A DNA stretch of 64,000 nucleotides. Origin: Poriferisodalis sp965203655. GTDB taxonomy: Bacteria > Actinomycetota > Acidimicrobiia > Acidimicrobiales > Poriferisodalaceae. Where the stretch lies: assembly GCF_965203655.1 (NCBI RefSeq), contig NZ_CBDBDD010000009.1, positions 186,001-250,000 on the forward strand. The letters run 5' to 3'. Below, piece by piece: positions 24,948 through 33,497 of the stretch. How positions within the stretch are numbered: position 1 is the stretch's first letter; every line of letters begins with the position of its first letter. The notes beneath the pieces are model-generated. The model ran no database searches. It was given only the letters and a program-made list of their open reading frames with translations, and was not told the DNA's origin. The position numbers were made by a program, and so were the translations under genes.

Positions 24948-25960
24948 TGTCAGGCATTGAGCACGCTGAATGCAAGGTCGTGGTCACTGGGGCTGCAGGC
25001 TTCATCGGCTCACACCTTGTCGACGCATTGCTCGGGGCCGGCCGTCGTGTCGTCGGTATCGACTCGTTCGATCCGTGGTACAGCCCCTCCCACAGGGCAC
25101 GCAATATCGAGACCGCCTGCGCCGACCCGGGGTTCCGGCTCGAAGTCAAGGATCTTCGCACGGCAGACCTGCGAGAGCTGTTCGATGGGGCGAGCACCGT
25201 GTACCACCTGGCAGCCCGGCCAGGAGTGCAGCACTCGTGGGGTGCCGGGCTGACCCGCACCATCGAGATGAACGTCATGGTGACCGGCGAGGTGCTCGAG
25301 GCCGCCGTCACCGCAGGTGTCGGCCGTGTCGTGCTGGCGTCGAGCTCGTCGATCTACGGCAACACCGCTGCCGCGGGCGGCTCGCGCAGCAAGGCGCCGC
25401 TCAGCCCCTATGGCGTGTCCAAGGCTGCCTGCGAAGACCTGGCCGACGTGTACCGCCATCGCGGGCTCGATGTCGTGACGCTGCGCTACTTCACCGTGTT
25501 CGGCCCGCGGCAGCGGCCCGACATGGCGATGCACCGGCTGTTCGAGGCCACGCGCCGGTGCGGCCCGTCGTTCGGGCGGCGCGGCAGCGGCCAGCAGTCG
25601 CGGGAATTCACCTTTGTCGGCGACGCGGTGGATGCCACCGTGCTGGCCGGCGCTGTCTCCGAGGCCCGCAACCGCACGTTCGACATCGGCGGCGGCTGTG
25701 TCGTGTCGCTCAACGAGGTCATCGAGGTGGTGGGACGGATCGCCGGGGCTTCCGTGCGGGTGCGACCGGAGCCCACACCCGCCGGCGAGCCCTGGACCAC
25801 CATGGCCGCGAACGACGAGGCCCGGACGATCCTGGGCTGGCAGCCCCGCACGAGCCTGCGGCACGCGCTGTGCGCGCAGTGGGCGTGGCATCAGGGGATC
25901 CGGCTCGCATCGATGCCGTCGGCGCCGCGCCCAGCAGAGCTCGTGCCCGCCGGGGTGTGA
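24947..25960 (+). CDS. NAD-dependent sugar-nucleotide epimerase/dehydratase
   Basis: The extended SDR pattern is complete: VVVTGAAGFIGSHLVDALL, a GIDSFDPWY nucleotide region, YHLAARPGVQ, SSSSIYG, the catalytic YGVSK and VTLRYFTVFGPRQRPDMA. It resembles UDP-glucose 4-epimerase or UDP-glucuronate epimerase-type enzymes; the exact sugar cannot be set. Length 337 residues. The 3' end overlaps the convergent GT-C-like gene by 70 bases. Its ATG lies in the box A site, so expression may respond to iron. Confidence 0.82.
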   Translation: MSGIEHAECKVVVTGAAGFIGSHLVDALLGAGRRVVGIDSFDPWYSPSHRARNIETACADPGFRLEVKDLRTADLRELFDGASTVYHLAARPGVQHSWGAGLTRTIEMNVMVTGEVLEAAVTAGVGRVVLASSSSIYGNTAAAGGSRSKAPLSPYGVSKAACEDLADVYRHRGLDVVTLRYFTVFGPRQRPDMAMHRLFEATRRCGPSFGRRGSGQQSREFTFVGDAVDATVLAGAVSEARNRTFDIGGGCVVSLNEVIEVVGRIAGASVRVRPEPTPAGEPWTTMAANDEARTILGWQPRTSLRHALCAQWAWHQGIRLASMPSAPRPAELVPAGV

Positions 25961-27384
25961 GGAGTCGGACCCGGACGGCTGCAGCCGCGCCACGCCGTTG
26001 CCGCGCTGGCGATCAGCGCGACGGCCCACAGCCAGTGAAGCGCCACTGACCCTGCCCCGCCGAAGGACTGGTAGTCGGGCAGCAGCGCCGACCACGCCTG
26101 GTACCAAGGGTTCGACGTCTCGGCAAAGTCGACGATGAGCGTGCGACGATCGGTTGACGTCTCGATCGCCAGCCACACCCAGCCGAGCGCTCCGACGATC
26201 CAGCTCCCGAGCACCACCCAGCGCAATGCAGCGATGCGCTCGGCGGCCAGCGCGATGACGGCGACCGCGGCGGGCAGGATCACCACGAGCTGGCGGCCGG
26301 GCCACCACCACCCGTGCATGGTGAACGCAACCCAGGTGGCCACGCCGTAGCCAACCGCAACCGTTGCGCCGATCGCCCACCATCTCGGCGGCCGCACACG
26401 GGCCAGCACCGCCATCGCACCGGGCAGGGCGAGGTACGCGGGCATCCACGCGGCCAACCCGAACTCGCGGTCCACTAGCAAGCCCACCAGCCGCCGGGTG
26501 CGGCCCAGGTAGTCGGGACGGCGGCCGACCACGGAGAATTCGCTGCTGACGAAATGGTCGCCGGCCGCGTACACGGTCCATCCGCCGTAGATCGCCTGGT
26601 GCAGCCAGAGGTACACGGCACCGGCGATGACGTAGAACACCGCCTCGGCCAGCAGCGCTCGCCGCCGGTGCGGCCACATCCGCACCACCACCACCAGCGC
26701 GAGCACCGCCGCGAGCGGCACGTACTTCACCGACAGCCACGGCAACGCAACGACGGAGACGGCCGCCACCACCCGAGCAGGGCGCCCGAGCGGACCGCAC
26801 ACCGCGGCCAAGCCCACGGTGACGCACAGCGCCGCCGGCATCTCGGGATACACCTGCGAGCCGTAGGCCACCAGCGGCGGCGTCGCGAAGAACGCCGCCA
26901 CGATGCCGGCGGCGATGCCGAGCCTCACTCCCAGCCGACGCACTGCCAGCCACAGCGCGGCAGCGGCCGTGAACGCAGCGAACGCTGCCAGCGTCGCCTT
27001 GGCCGCGACCCAGCCACCGGCGCGCATGGGTCCAGCCAGCAGCAGCGGCAGCAGCGGATCGTGCGGGCTGAGCCGCTGCCCGTCCTCGTTGAGCGGCCTG
27101 GTCTGGGGATCGAGATCGATCTCGTGATACGGCAGGAAGCTCCGCTCGCGCAGCTCGTCGGAGATGTCGAGGTCGAAGTCGGTGCCGAGGCTCAGCGCCG
27201 TGGTGAGGTACTGGGGCTCGTCCGCGCTGACCCGGGCGCCGTAGGTGGCGCGGGCGTCGATGGCGATGAGCGCCCATGCCAGCGACCACAGCGCCACACC
27301 GGCCATGGCCAGCGCGAGCCCTCGTCTCGCCACGCCCTCATCACACGAAACGGCAGGCTCGACGCTCGCTGCCGACCCCGTCAC
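25891..27384 (-). CDS. Polytopic membrane glycosyltransferase-like protein (GT-C)
   Basis: This 497-residue protein has about ten predicted transmembrane segments. Between the first and second lies an external loop with SADEPQYLTTALSL, matching the acidic (D)E motif of GT-C/dolichyl-phosphate-type mannosyltransferases. A second loop is rich in aromatic residues. It starts five bases from the stop of the iron permease gene and is probably cotranscribed with fbpA/fbpB-like genes. A lipid-linked sugar donor is inferred. Confidence 0.62.
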   Translation of the reverse strand: MTGSAASVEPAVSCDEGVARRGLALAMAGVALWSLAWALIAIDARATYGARVSADEPQYLTTALSLGTDFDLDISDELRERSFLPYHEIDLDPQTRPLNEDGQRLSPHDPLLPLLLAGPMRAGGWVAAKATLAAFAAFTAAAALWLAVRRLGVRLGIAAGIVAAFFATPPLVAYGSQVYPEMPAALCVTVGLAAVCGPLGRPARVVAAVSVVALPWLSVKYVPLAAVLALVVVVRMWPHRRRALLAEAVFYVIAGAVYLWLHQAIYGGWTVYAAGDHFVSSEFSVVGRRPDYLGRTRRLVGLLVDREFGLAAWMPAYLALPGAMAVLARVRPPRWWAIGATVAVGYGVATWVAFTMHGWWWPGRQLVVILPAAVAVIALAAERIAALRWVVLGSWIVGALGWVWLAIETSTDRRTLIVDFAETSNPWYQAWSALLPDYQSFGGAGSVALHWLWAVALIASAATAWRGCSRPGPTPHTPAGTSSAGRGADGIDASRIP

Positions 27385-27388
27385 GCTG

Positions 27389-29023
27389 TCACCTGCGTTC
27401 TGGACCCGAGGCCTGCTCCTGGCGGCGAACGACGAGGAACCAGGTCAGCAGGAACGACATCGCCACCAGGGTCACGCCCATCAGGCCCGCCTCGGCCACG
27501 AAGGCATCCTCGAAGGAACCGAAGATCTGGGTGGCGAGCGTCGAGAAGCCCAGCGGCGAGATCAGCAGGCTGATCGGCAGTTCCTTCATGACCGACAGCA
27601 GCACCAGGCCGGCGCCGGCGAGCAGGGCCGGACCCATGAGCGGCATGTCGATCGTGAAGAAGCGGCGCAGGGGGCCGGCACCCAGGAGGCGCGCCGAGTC
27701 GTGCAGGCGGTCGGGCACGCTGCGCACCGCCACGACGCTGACGCCCATCGCCAGCGAGCCGAACCGCACGATGTAGGCGAAGATCAGCAAGGCGAAGGTG
27801 TCGCCGAACAGCGTGAACGCGATGTCGGAGCGCAGCGTCCAGAAGCGCATCGACAGGGCGATCAGCAGCCCGGGCACCGCGAAGGTGCTGATGACCACGG
27901 CGTGGGCAATCCAGCCCGCCCGCGAACGGTAACGGCCGACGAGAAACGCAATCGGCAGCACGGCGGCCACCGCCACGATCGCAGCCACCACGCTCACCCA
28001 CAGCGTGTTGAGGGTGGCATCGGCGACCCGGGAGTAGTCCACGGTGAGCGGCCGGCCGTCACCGAACGTGCGTGCGACGCCGCCGGCGGCCCAGTCCACC
28101 AGGGCGACGAGGGGCGCGCCCACGCCGGCGAATGCGGCCACGGCCACAGCGGCGGTTGCCAGCGGTCGCCAACGGCCCAGCCGCAGGGTCGTCGGTTGGC
28201 CGCCGCTGGCTCGCGAACCGTCGGGCAGCCGTCGTGAGAACCATCGCTCCGCCAGCACCACCACGGCCGCGAGCACCAGCAGCATCAAGCTGAGTGCCAG
28301 CGCGGCGGGCGGGTCGGCCAGGTGATTGGTGGCGATGGCGCGTGTCAGCGTGTCGTAGCGCATGAGCTGCACCGCACCGAAATCGCTCAGCGTGTAGAGG
28401 AACACCAGCAGCGTGCCCGCCCCGATCGCGGTGGCGGCATAGGGCAGCGAGATGCGCCAGAACGCCGCGAGCGCGCTGTCGCCCAGCAGGCGCGCACTCT
28501 CCTCCAGCGAGGACGGGAGCTGGCGCAGGCGCGCCGCCACCGGGATGTATACGTACGGGTAGCACATCAGCAGCAGCACGAGCCAGGCGCCGAAAAAGCC
28601 CCGCAGCTCGGGCGTGGTGCCCACGCCGAGCCCGCTGAGCATGTCGTTGGCCAGCCCGCCCGGGTTCAGCGTTCTGATGAACGCCGCAGCGCCCAGGAAC
28701 GTGGGATACACCAGCGGCAGCGGCAGCACCACTCGCCAGAAGCGCCGGCCCGGCAGGTCGGTGCGGTGGGTCAGCCACGCCAGGCCGGTGCCCATCACCA
28801 GCGAGCCTGCCGACACCGCTGCTGCGAGCTTCAGCGTGCGCCACAGCGGGGCGAGCGTGCGCTGGCTGAACAGCAGGTTACCCGGATCGGAGCCCTCGCC
28901 GAATGCCCGGTAGGTCAGGTAGATGCCGGGGAATGCAAACGCGAACGCCAGCACGAGCCCGCCGGCGCGCAGCAGCGCCGGCGTCTTGCGGCTTGGCCGG
29001 CCTGCCTGGGTCTGCCTGGGCAT
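27389..29023 (-). CDS. Ferric iron ABC transporter permease (FbpB-like, fused two-domain)
   Basis: The 544-residue protein has two binding-protein-dependent permease halves, each with five or more membrane helices. The EAA-type loops are EESARLLGDSALAAFWRISLP (first) and HDSARLLGAGPLRRFFTIDMP (second). The double-length organisation is typical of FbpB/SfuB-type Fe(III) permeases. It lies 45 bases downstream of the binding protein. No ATPase gene is present in the cluster, so a partner must be encoded elsewhere. Confidence 0.85.
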   Translation of the reverse strand: MPRQTQAGRPSRKTPALLRAGGLVLAFAFAFPGIYLTYRAFGEGSDPGNLLFSQRTLAPLWRTLKLAAAVSAGSLVMGTGLAWLTHRTDLPGRRFWRVVLPLPLVYPTFLGAAAFIRTLNPGGLANDMLSGLGVGTTPELRGFFGAWLVLLLMCYPYVYIPVAARLRQLPSSLEESARLLGDSALAAFWRISLPYAATAIGAGTLLVFLYTLSDFGAVQLMRYDTLTRAIATNHLADPPAALALSLMLLVLAAVVVLAERWFSRRLPDGSRASGGQPTTLRLGRWRPLATAAVAVAAFAGVGAPLVALVDWAAGGVARTFGDGRPLTVDYSRVADATLNTLWVSVVAAIVAVAAVLPIAFLVGRYRSRAGWIAHAVVISTFAVPGLLIALSMRFWTLRSDIAFTLFGDTFALLIFAYIVRFGSLAMGVSVVAVRSVPDRLHDSARLLGAGPLRRFFTIDMPLMGPALLAGAGLVLLSVMKELPISLLISPLGFSTLATQIFGSFEDAFVAEAGLMGVTLVAMSFLLTWFLVVRRQEQASGPERR

Positions 29024-29068
29024 CGTCGTGGCCCGGCTAGCAGGCAGGGCCCGGGGCCGTGGAGGCGC

Positions 29069-30199
29069 TCACTGGTTGAGGATGCCACTCGCTTCGATGA
29101 TTGCGGTCGTCTCGGCGAATCCGCCGCCCAGCGCGTCGAAGTCCACGCTGCCGATCTCGAGTGCCTGCAGCGGCGGCAGGATGTCCACCGGCTGGACGCC
29201 TGCAGCCAGCGGGTACTCGAAGGTCTCCTCGCTGAAGTAGCGCTGGACGGGCTCGCTGAGCAGGTACGACAGCAGCTCGTTGGCCTCGGCGGTCCGCTCG
29301 CTGGAGGCCGTCACCGTGGCTGCGGTGATGATGAGGAGCGAGCCGATGTCGTCGTCGGCCAGATCCCAGTTGGACGCCCGGTGGCTGTCGCCTTCCGCCG
29401 CGGCTTCTTGGTACTGGTAGTAGTGGTTCACGAGGCCCATCTCGATCTCGCCCCGCCCGGCCGCTTCCACGATGGACCGGTTGTTGGGGTAGTAGCGGGC
29501 GTCGTTGTCGACCATGTCCGACAGCCATCCGGCTGCCACGTCGGATCCGTACTGATCCCGGAACACGGTGAACCAGTCGATGAACGAGCCGTTTGTGGCA
29601 GGGATCGCCACCTGGCCGCGGAATCGCTCGTCGGTGAGGTCGAACACTGACTGGGGCAGCTCGTCGGGCGAGTAGCTGTCGATGTTGTACACCAGCACCC
29701 GCTTGCGCCCCGAGAAGCCGACCCAGGTGCCTGATGCAGAGTGGTTCTGGGGCTCGACCAGCGCCAGCACGTCGGGGTCGATCGTGCCGAGCAGATCCTG
29801 GCTCTCCAGGAAGCCCACCGGTCCGGGCGATCGTGACAGGAAGACGTCGGCCGCTGTGCGGTCGCCTTCCTCGGCCAGCAGCAGCGCCAGGTCGGTCGAG
29901 CCTCCCCAGCGCACTGCCACGTCGATGCCCTTCTCACAGGCGAACGCATCGAGGACAGGCCGGATGAGGTTCTCGGTGCGGCCCGAGTAGATGGCGATTT
30001 CGTTCCCCGTGCTCGACGCGCACTCGCCGCCGTAGATCCCCGCTGCGGGGCCGTCAACGAAGCGGGGGGTGCTGTCGCCGCCGCATGCCGATACGGCCAG
30101 CGCGGAGGCGATGACGACTGCGGCCGCCAGACGTGCTGGCCGTCGGCGGCGCAAGATGCCGCGCAGGGAAGGGAGCCGGTCGAGATGCGGGATGGGCAT
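29069..30199 (-). CDS. Ferric iron-binding lipoprotein (FbpA-like)
   Basis: The signal ends at a lipobox-like AVSAC near residue 39. The mature protein shows the FbpA order: ASSTGNEIAIYSGRTENLIRPVL, GGSTDLALLL, DVFLSRSPGPVGFL, then VNHYYQYQEAA with the paired tyrosines that bind Fe(III) and a C-terminal LLSYLLSEPVQRYF. Length 376 residues. The start is 35 bases from the box B site. Periplasmic or surface iron capture for the adjacent permease is predicted. Confidence 0.85.
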   Translation of the reverse strand: MPIPHLDRLPSLRGILRRRRPARLAAAVVIASALAVSACGGDSTPRFVDGPAAGIYGGECASSTGNEIAIYSGRTENLIRPVLDAFACEKGIDVAVRWGGSTDLALLLAEEGDRTAADVFLSRSPGPVGFLESQDLLGTIDPDVLALVEPQNHSASGTWVGFSGRKRVLVYNIDSYSPDELPQSVFDLTDERFRGQVAIPATNGSFIDWFTVFRDQYGSDVAAGWLSDMVDNDARYYPNNRSIVEAAGRGEIEMGLVNHYYQYQEAAAEGDSHRASNWDLADDDIGSLLIITAATVTASSERTAEANELLSYLLSEPVQRYFSEETFEYPLAAGVQPVDILPPLQALEIGSVDFDALGGGFAETTAIIEASGILNQ

Positions 30200-30233
30200 G
30201 GGGCGCGAATATAGCGGCGGTTTCTTCTTGATG

Positions 30234-30247
30234 TAAAGTAAACCTAA
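30234..30247. promoter_or_regulatory. Putative iron-responsive box B
   Basis: TAAAGTAAACCTAA lies between the divergent fbpA-like gene (start 30199) and the flippase-GT2 gene (start 30254). It could control both. It matches box A at 12 of 14 positions and the reverse complement of box C at 11 of 14. Confidence 0.5.
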
Positions 30248-30253
30248 CTTGCT

Positions 30254-32056
30254 ATGGTTCGCATTCTGAACCCAATGGCGAACCCAGTGTCATATCTCCG
30301 GGCGACGCTGTCGCGTCGAGCGGGCGCAACGGTTGTCCTTGCCGTCACTGCCGTCGCGGTCGTCTTGGTGGTGCGGGCGACCGATGGCGCGGCGCTCGCT
30401 GCTGCCTGGCGGCGGGCAGCGTCCGAGCCGATCAGCGTGGCAGTCGCGCTCAGTGCCTTCGCTGCGGCGTTCACGATGCGCGCCGTGGCCTGGCGGCGAG
30501 TGCTGCCCTCGCTGAGCTTCGGTCACTCGCTCGCCGGCATCCACCTGGCGCTCGGCGGCAACCACGTGCTGCCGCTGCGCCTCGGCGAGGCCCTGCGCGT
30601 GGTGAGCGTGGTGAGGCGCACCCCGATCAGCACCGATGCTGCTGTCGCCTCATCGCTCACGCTGCGCACAGCCGACACGCTGGCGCTGCTGGGATGGGCG
30701 CTCGCCGCCAGCCCGGTGGTGCTCTTCGCGATCATGGGAACCGCCGGATGGCTGCTGATCGGCGCGGGCATGGCGGTGATCGCTGCTGGTCTCGCGTGGT
30801 GGTGGCTGCGGGCTTCGGTCGGCGGACGAAGCGACGTGCGCCCACCCGGTCTTGCTGCCCTCGGGCTTTCGGCGCTGGCGTGGCCCGCAGAGGCGGTGCT
30901 GGTTCACGAGGCAGCTCACTGGGCCGGCCTCGAGATCAGCGCAGCTGAGGCGGTCGGTGTCACCGCGCTGTCGGTCATCGCGCAGATTGTCGCGATCGCA
31001 CCGGGCGGATTCGGCACCTATGAGGCGGCTGCCGTGGCTGCCTATGCGGCCTTCGGCTACGACCCCGCTGCTGCGCTGGTCGCGGCGCTGACAGCCCATG
31101 CGCTGAAGACCGCGTACTCGGTCGTCGCCGGCGGGGTGGCCGCGGCCATTCCGGCCCCGGGTGTGATGGCGACCCGCGCGCGCACCAGCCACGCGGAGGC
31201 CGAGCGTTGGTCCGGGGTGGACGGCAGACCCGTCCCTGATCAAATCCCGACGCTTGAGCTGTACGTCCGGGGAGACGCCGCGAGCCGGCCGCCGGCCGTC
31301 CCGTTGCCGCCCGGTGGAGACCGGCCGCTGGTGGTGCTGTTCATGCCCGCCTTCAATGAGGAGGCATCGGTCGGCAATTGCGTCCGCCGCGCCCCAGCGT
31401 CGGTGCTCGGTTGCGATGTCGAGGTGCTGGTGGTGGATGACGGCTCAGCCGATGCGACCGCCGAGCGCGCCCGCGCCGCGGGTGCGACGGTCATCTCGCT
31501 GGCTGCCAACCATGGTCTGGGCAACGCAGTGCGCGTCGGCCTGGCTGCGGGTGTCGAGCGCGGTGCGGCAGCCGTCGTCTTCTGCGATGCCGATGGGGAG
31601 TACGCGCCGGAGGAATTGCCGGCGCTGGTCGGGCCGATCCTCGCCGGCACCGCCGACTACGTGGTGGGCAGCAGGTTCGGGGGCCAGATCGAGGTCATGA
31701 AGCCGCACCGGCGTTTCGGCAACGTCGTGTTGACGCTCGCACTGTCGGCGGTGGCGCGCCGACGCATCAGCGACGGGCAGAGCGGCTACCGGGCCCTCTC
31801 GCTGGACGCAGCGAGGCATGCGGAGATCCTCCACGACTTCAACTACGCGCAAGTGCTGACGCTGGACTTGCTCGACAAGGGCTACCGCTATGCCGAGGTG
31901 CCCATCAGCTACCGCTTCCGCACGACCGGCGACAGCTTCATCAAGCTCGGCCGTTACCTGCGCCACGTCGTTCCCGCTGTGGCCCGCGAGCTGACAGCCG
32001 GCCGCTCAACCGCCGTTTCCGAGTCTGCATTAGACAAAGCTACTATTAGTCGATAG
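30254..32056 (+). CDS. Flippase-like (UPF0104/LPG synthase TM) and GT2 glycosyltransferase fusion
   Basis: Residues about 20-300 hold eight predicted membrane helices with the UPF0104 features (AWRRVLPSLSFGHSLAGIHLALGGNHVLPLRLGEALRV and GGFGTYEAAAVAAY). From about residue 355 there is a GT2 domain: PLVVLFMPAFNEEASVGNCV, the DVEVLVVDDGSADAT block, VVFCDADGEYAPEELP and SRFGG, then a short C-terminal part with SGYRALSLDAARH. The arrangement suggests one protein makes and moves a lipid-linked sugar. Length 600 residues. ATG at 30275 is another possible start. The gene faces away from the iron transporter. Confidence 0.8.
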   Translation: MVRILNPMANPVSYLRATLSRRAGATVVLAVTAVAVVLVVRATDGAALAAAWRRAASEPISVAVALSAFAAAFTMRAVAWRRVLPSLSFGHSLAGIHLALGGNHVLPLRLGEALRVVSVVRRTPISTDAAVASSLTLRTADTLALLGWALAASPVVLFAIMGTAGWLLIGAGMAVIAAGLAWWWLRASVGGRSDVRPPGLAALGLSALAWPAEAVLVHEAAHWAGLEISAAEAVGVTALSVIAQIVAIAPGGFGTYEAAAVAAYAAFGYDPAAALVAALTAHALKTAYSVVAGGVAAAIPAPGVMATRARTSHAEAERWSGVDGRPVPDQIPTLELYVRGDAASRPPAVPLPPGGDRPLVVLFMPAFNEEASVGNCVRRAPASVLGCDVEVLVVDDGSADATAERARAAGATVISLAANHGLGNAVRVGLAAGVERGAAAVVFCDADGEYAPEELPALVGPILAGTADYVVGSRFGGQIEVMKPHRRFGNVVLTLALSAVARRRISDGQSGYRALSLDAARHAEILHDFNYAQVLTLDLLDKGYRYAEVPISYRFRTTGDSFIKLGRYLRHVVPAVARELTAGRSTAVSESALDKATISR

Positions 32057-32066
32057 GTTTACTTAT
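32053..32066. promoter_or_regulatory. Putative iron-responsive box C
   Basis: ATAGGTTTACTTAT overlaps the stop codon of the flippase-GT2 gene and lies 103 bases upstream of the FEA1-like start. Reverse-complemented it reads ATAAGTAAACCTAT, matching box B over GTAAACCT. The surrounding DNA is AT-rich, as expected for a promoter. Confidence 0.45.
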
Positions 32067-32169
32067 CAATCAGTAGTTGGCAGTGCTGACATAAAGATTC
32101 TGAGGAACCACCCACCGAACCGCGGCCGAGCGATGTGATGCCTGCGCCGCCATGACGAAAGAGACAGCA

Positions 32170-33402
32170 ATGCTTCATTCCCGACGCACTTGGGGAGTTC
32201 TGATCGCCGTGTTCGCGGCGTTCGCGCTGCTTGCAGCCTCGTGCACCGGCAGCGACGACGGATCGGAGGTACGCGAGATCGGCGAATCCTCTGGATCGGT
32301 CAGCGGCAGCGCCTCAGGCTCTGGCAGCGCCAGCGGTTCGGCCTCGGCATCAGGCACGCACACAGGATCTGCCAGCGGCTCCGCATCCGCGTCGGGAACG
32401 CACACTGGTTCGGCCAGCGGTTCTGCGTCGGCAACGGGCATGTCCTCGGAGATGACGCCCGGCGACGGCGGCTACGAGTACGCCTCCAATGTCGATTCCC
32501 ACCGGCTGGTGGTAGCTGACATCTGCGGCATCGGCGACCTGCTCGATGCCGGCGACTTCGCCGCCGTGGAGGACATCTATCGCAACGGCAAGAACTCGGT
32601 GAAGAGCGACGGCTCCATCCGCACCATCGGCGGGTTCGCGTCCCGCGACGATCGCAGCCACGGGCACGACGTCTACTACGGAACGCCGACGCCTCTCGAT
32701 GACTTCGTGAGCGCTGCGCTCGACGGCACTGGCATGTTCGCCGGCACCAGCGATGCCGTGCGCGGCCAGGGTGTCGAGAAGGGCATCCAGAACCAGGTGA
32801 TGGTGGCCTGGGTGGTGCACGAGCTCGACGCTGCGCTGGCCAAGGCAGCCGACGGCAACTTCGATGCTGCCAGCGGCGCGCCGCACAACTGGGATGAGGC
32901 ATGGGCCTTCTACCACGGCGCCGAGCCGGGCTGCGCGCCCTACGCCACGGCCAACATGCGCGCCGGCAACTTCGCCACGATGGGTGCCGACGGCGAGACC
33001 GCCCAGGCGAACGAAGCGATCCTCGCTGCGATGATCGAGGGCCGCGACGCACTGCTCGACGGCGACACGGACGGTACCGAGGCAGCGGCCCTCGAGATCG
33101 TGCGCAACCTGGTCATCACCTACTCGCAGGCGGCGATCCGCTATGCGTCGCTCATCGAAGGTGACCTGGCGGACGGCAACGACGCCAAGGCCGCCGAGCA
33201 TCAGGCCGAGGGACTGGCGTTCTGGCGGGTCATCGAGCCCTACGCCGTGCCCGCGGGCGCCGACGCAGCGGCGATGTCGGCCATCTTCGATCTCGACAAC
33301 CCGCCCGGCGCGAACGGCTACGGCGATGCCGTGCGCGCCGCACTGCAGCCGGCGTGGTCATCCCTCGGCATCAGCGCCGACGACATCGGAACGCTCCAGT
33401 AG
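32170..33402 (+). CDS. FEA1/H43-like low-iron-inducible lipoprotein
   Basis: A signal peptide ends at ALLAASC (Cys25), and residues about 40-100 are a low-complexity Ser/Gly/Ala linker with a repeated SGTHTGSASGSASA unit. The C-terminal 300 residues resemble the FEA1 iron-assimilation family of green algae: VEDIYRNGKNSVKSDGSIRT, RGQGVEKGIQNQVMVAWVVH, NWDEAWAFYHG and AIRYASLIEGDLADG. FEA1 proteins are secreted under iron limitation and help Fe uptake. Context (FbpA/FbpB genes and a shared box) agrees. The family call is from pattern memory and needs a profile search. Confidence 0.65.
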   Translation: MLHSRRTWGVLIAVFAAFALLAASCTGSDDGSEVREIGESSGSVSGSASGSGSASGSASASGTHTGSASGSASASGTHTGSASGSASATGMSSEMTPGDGGYEYASNVDSHRLVVADICGIGDLLDAGDFAAVEDIYRNGKNSVKSDGSIRTIGGFASRDDRSHGHDVYYGTPTPLDDFVSAALDGTGMFAGTSDAVRGQGVEKGIQNQVMVAWVVHELDAALAKAADGNFDAASGAPHNWDEAWAFYHGAEPGCAPYATANMRAGNFATMGADGETAQANEAILAAMIEGRDALLDGDTDGTEAAALEIVRNLVITYSQAAIRYASLIEGDLADGNDAKAAEHQAEGLAFWRVIEPYAVPAGADAAAMSAIFDLDNPPGANGYGDAVRAALQPAWSSLGISADDIGTLQ

Positions 33403-33430
33403 CCCCTCCGCTCCTCCCAGATGCGGCGGA

Positions 33431-33470
33431 AGCGGGCAGGCCCCAATTCGGACACAGGGGCCTGCCCGCT
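33431..33470. terminator. Bidirectional terminator hairpin
   Basis: Perfect 14-base arms (AGCGGGCAGGCCCC and GGGGCCTGCCCGCT) flank a 12-base loop. Outside them AGATGCGG and CCGCATCT extend the stem. It lies between the converging FEA1-like and SDR-like genes. There is no long T-run. Confidence 0.7.
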
Positions 33471-33497
33471 CTCCGCATCTGGAACCGGGACTCGAGT

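Noticed and set aside
25010..27289. Very long minus-strand open frame over the epimerase and GT-C-like region
   Set aside because: The real genes in other frames have recognisable motifs and starts; this frame has Arg/Gly-rich composition without motifs.
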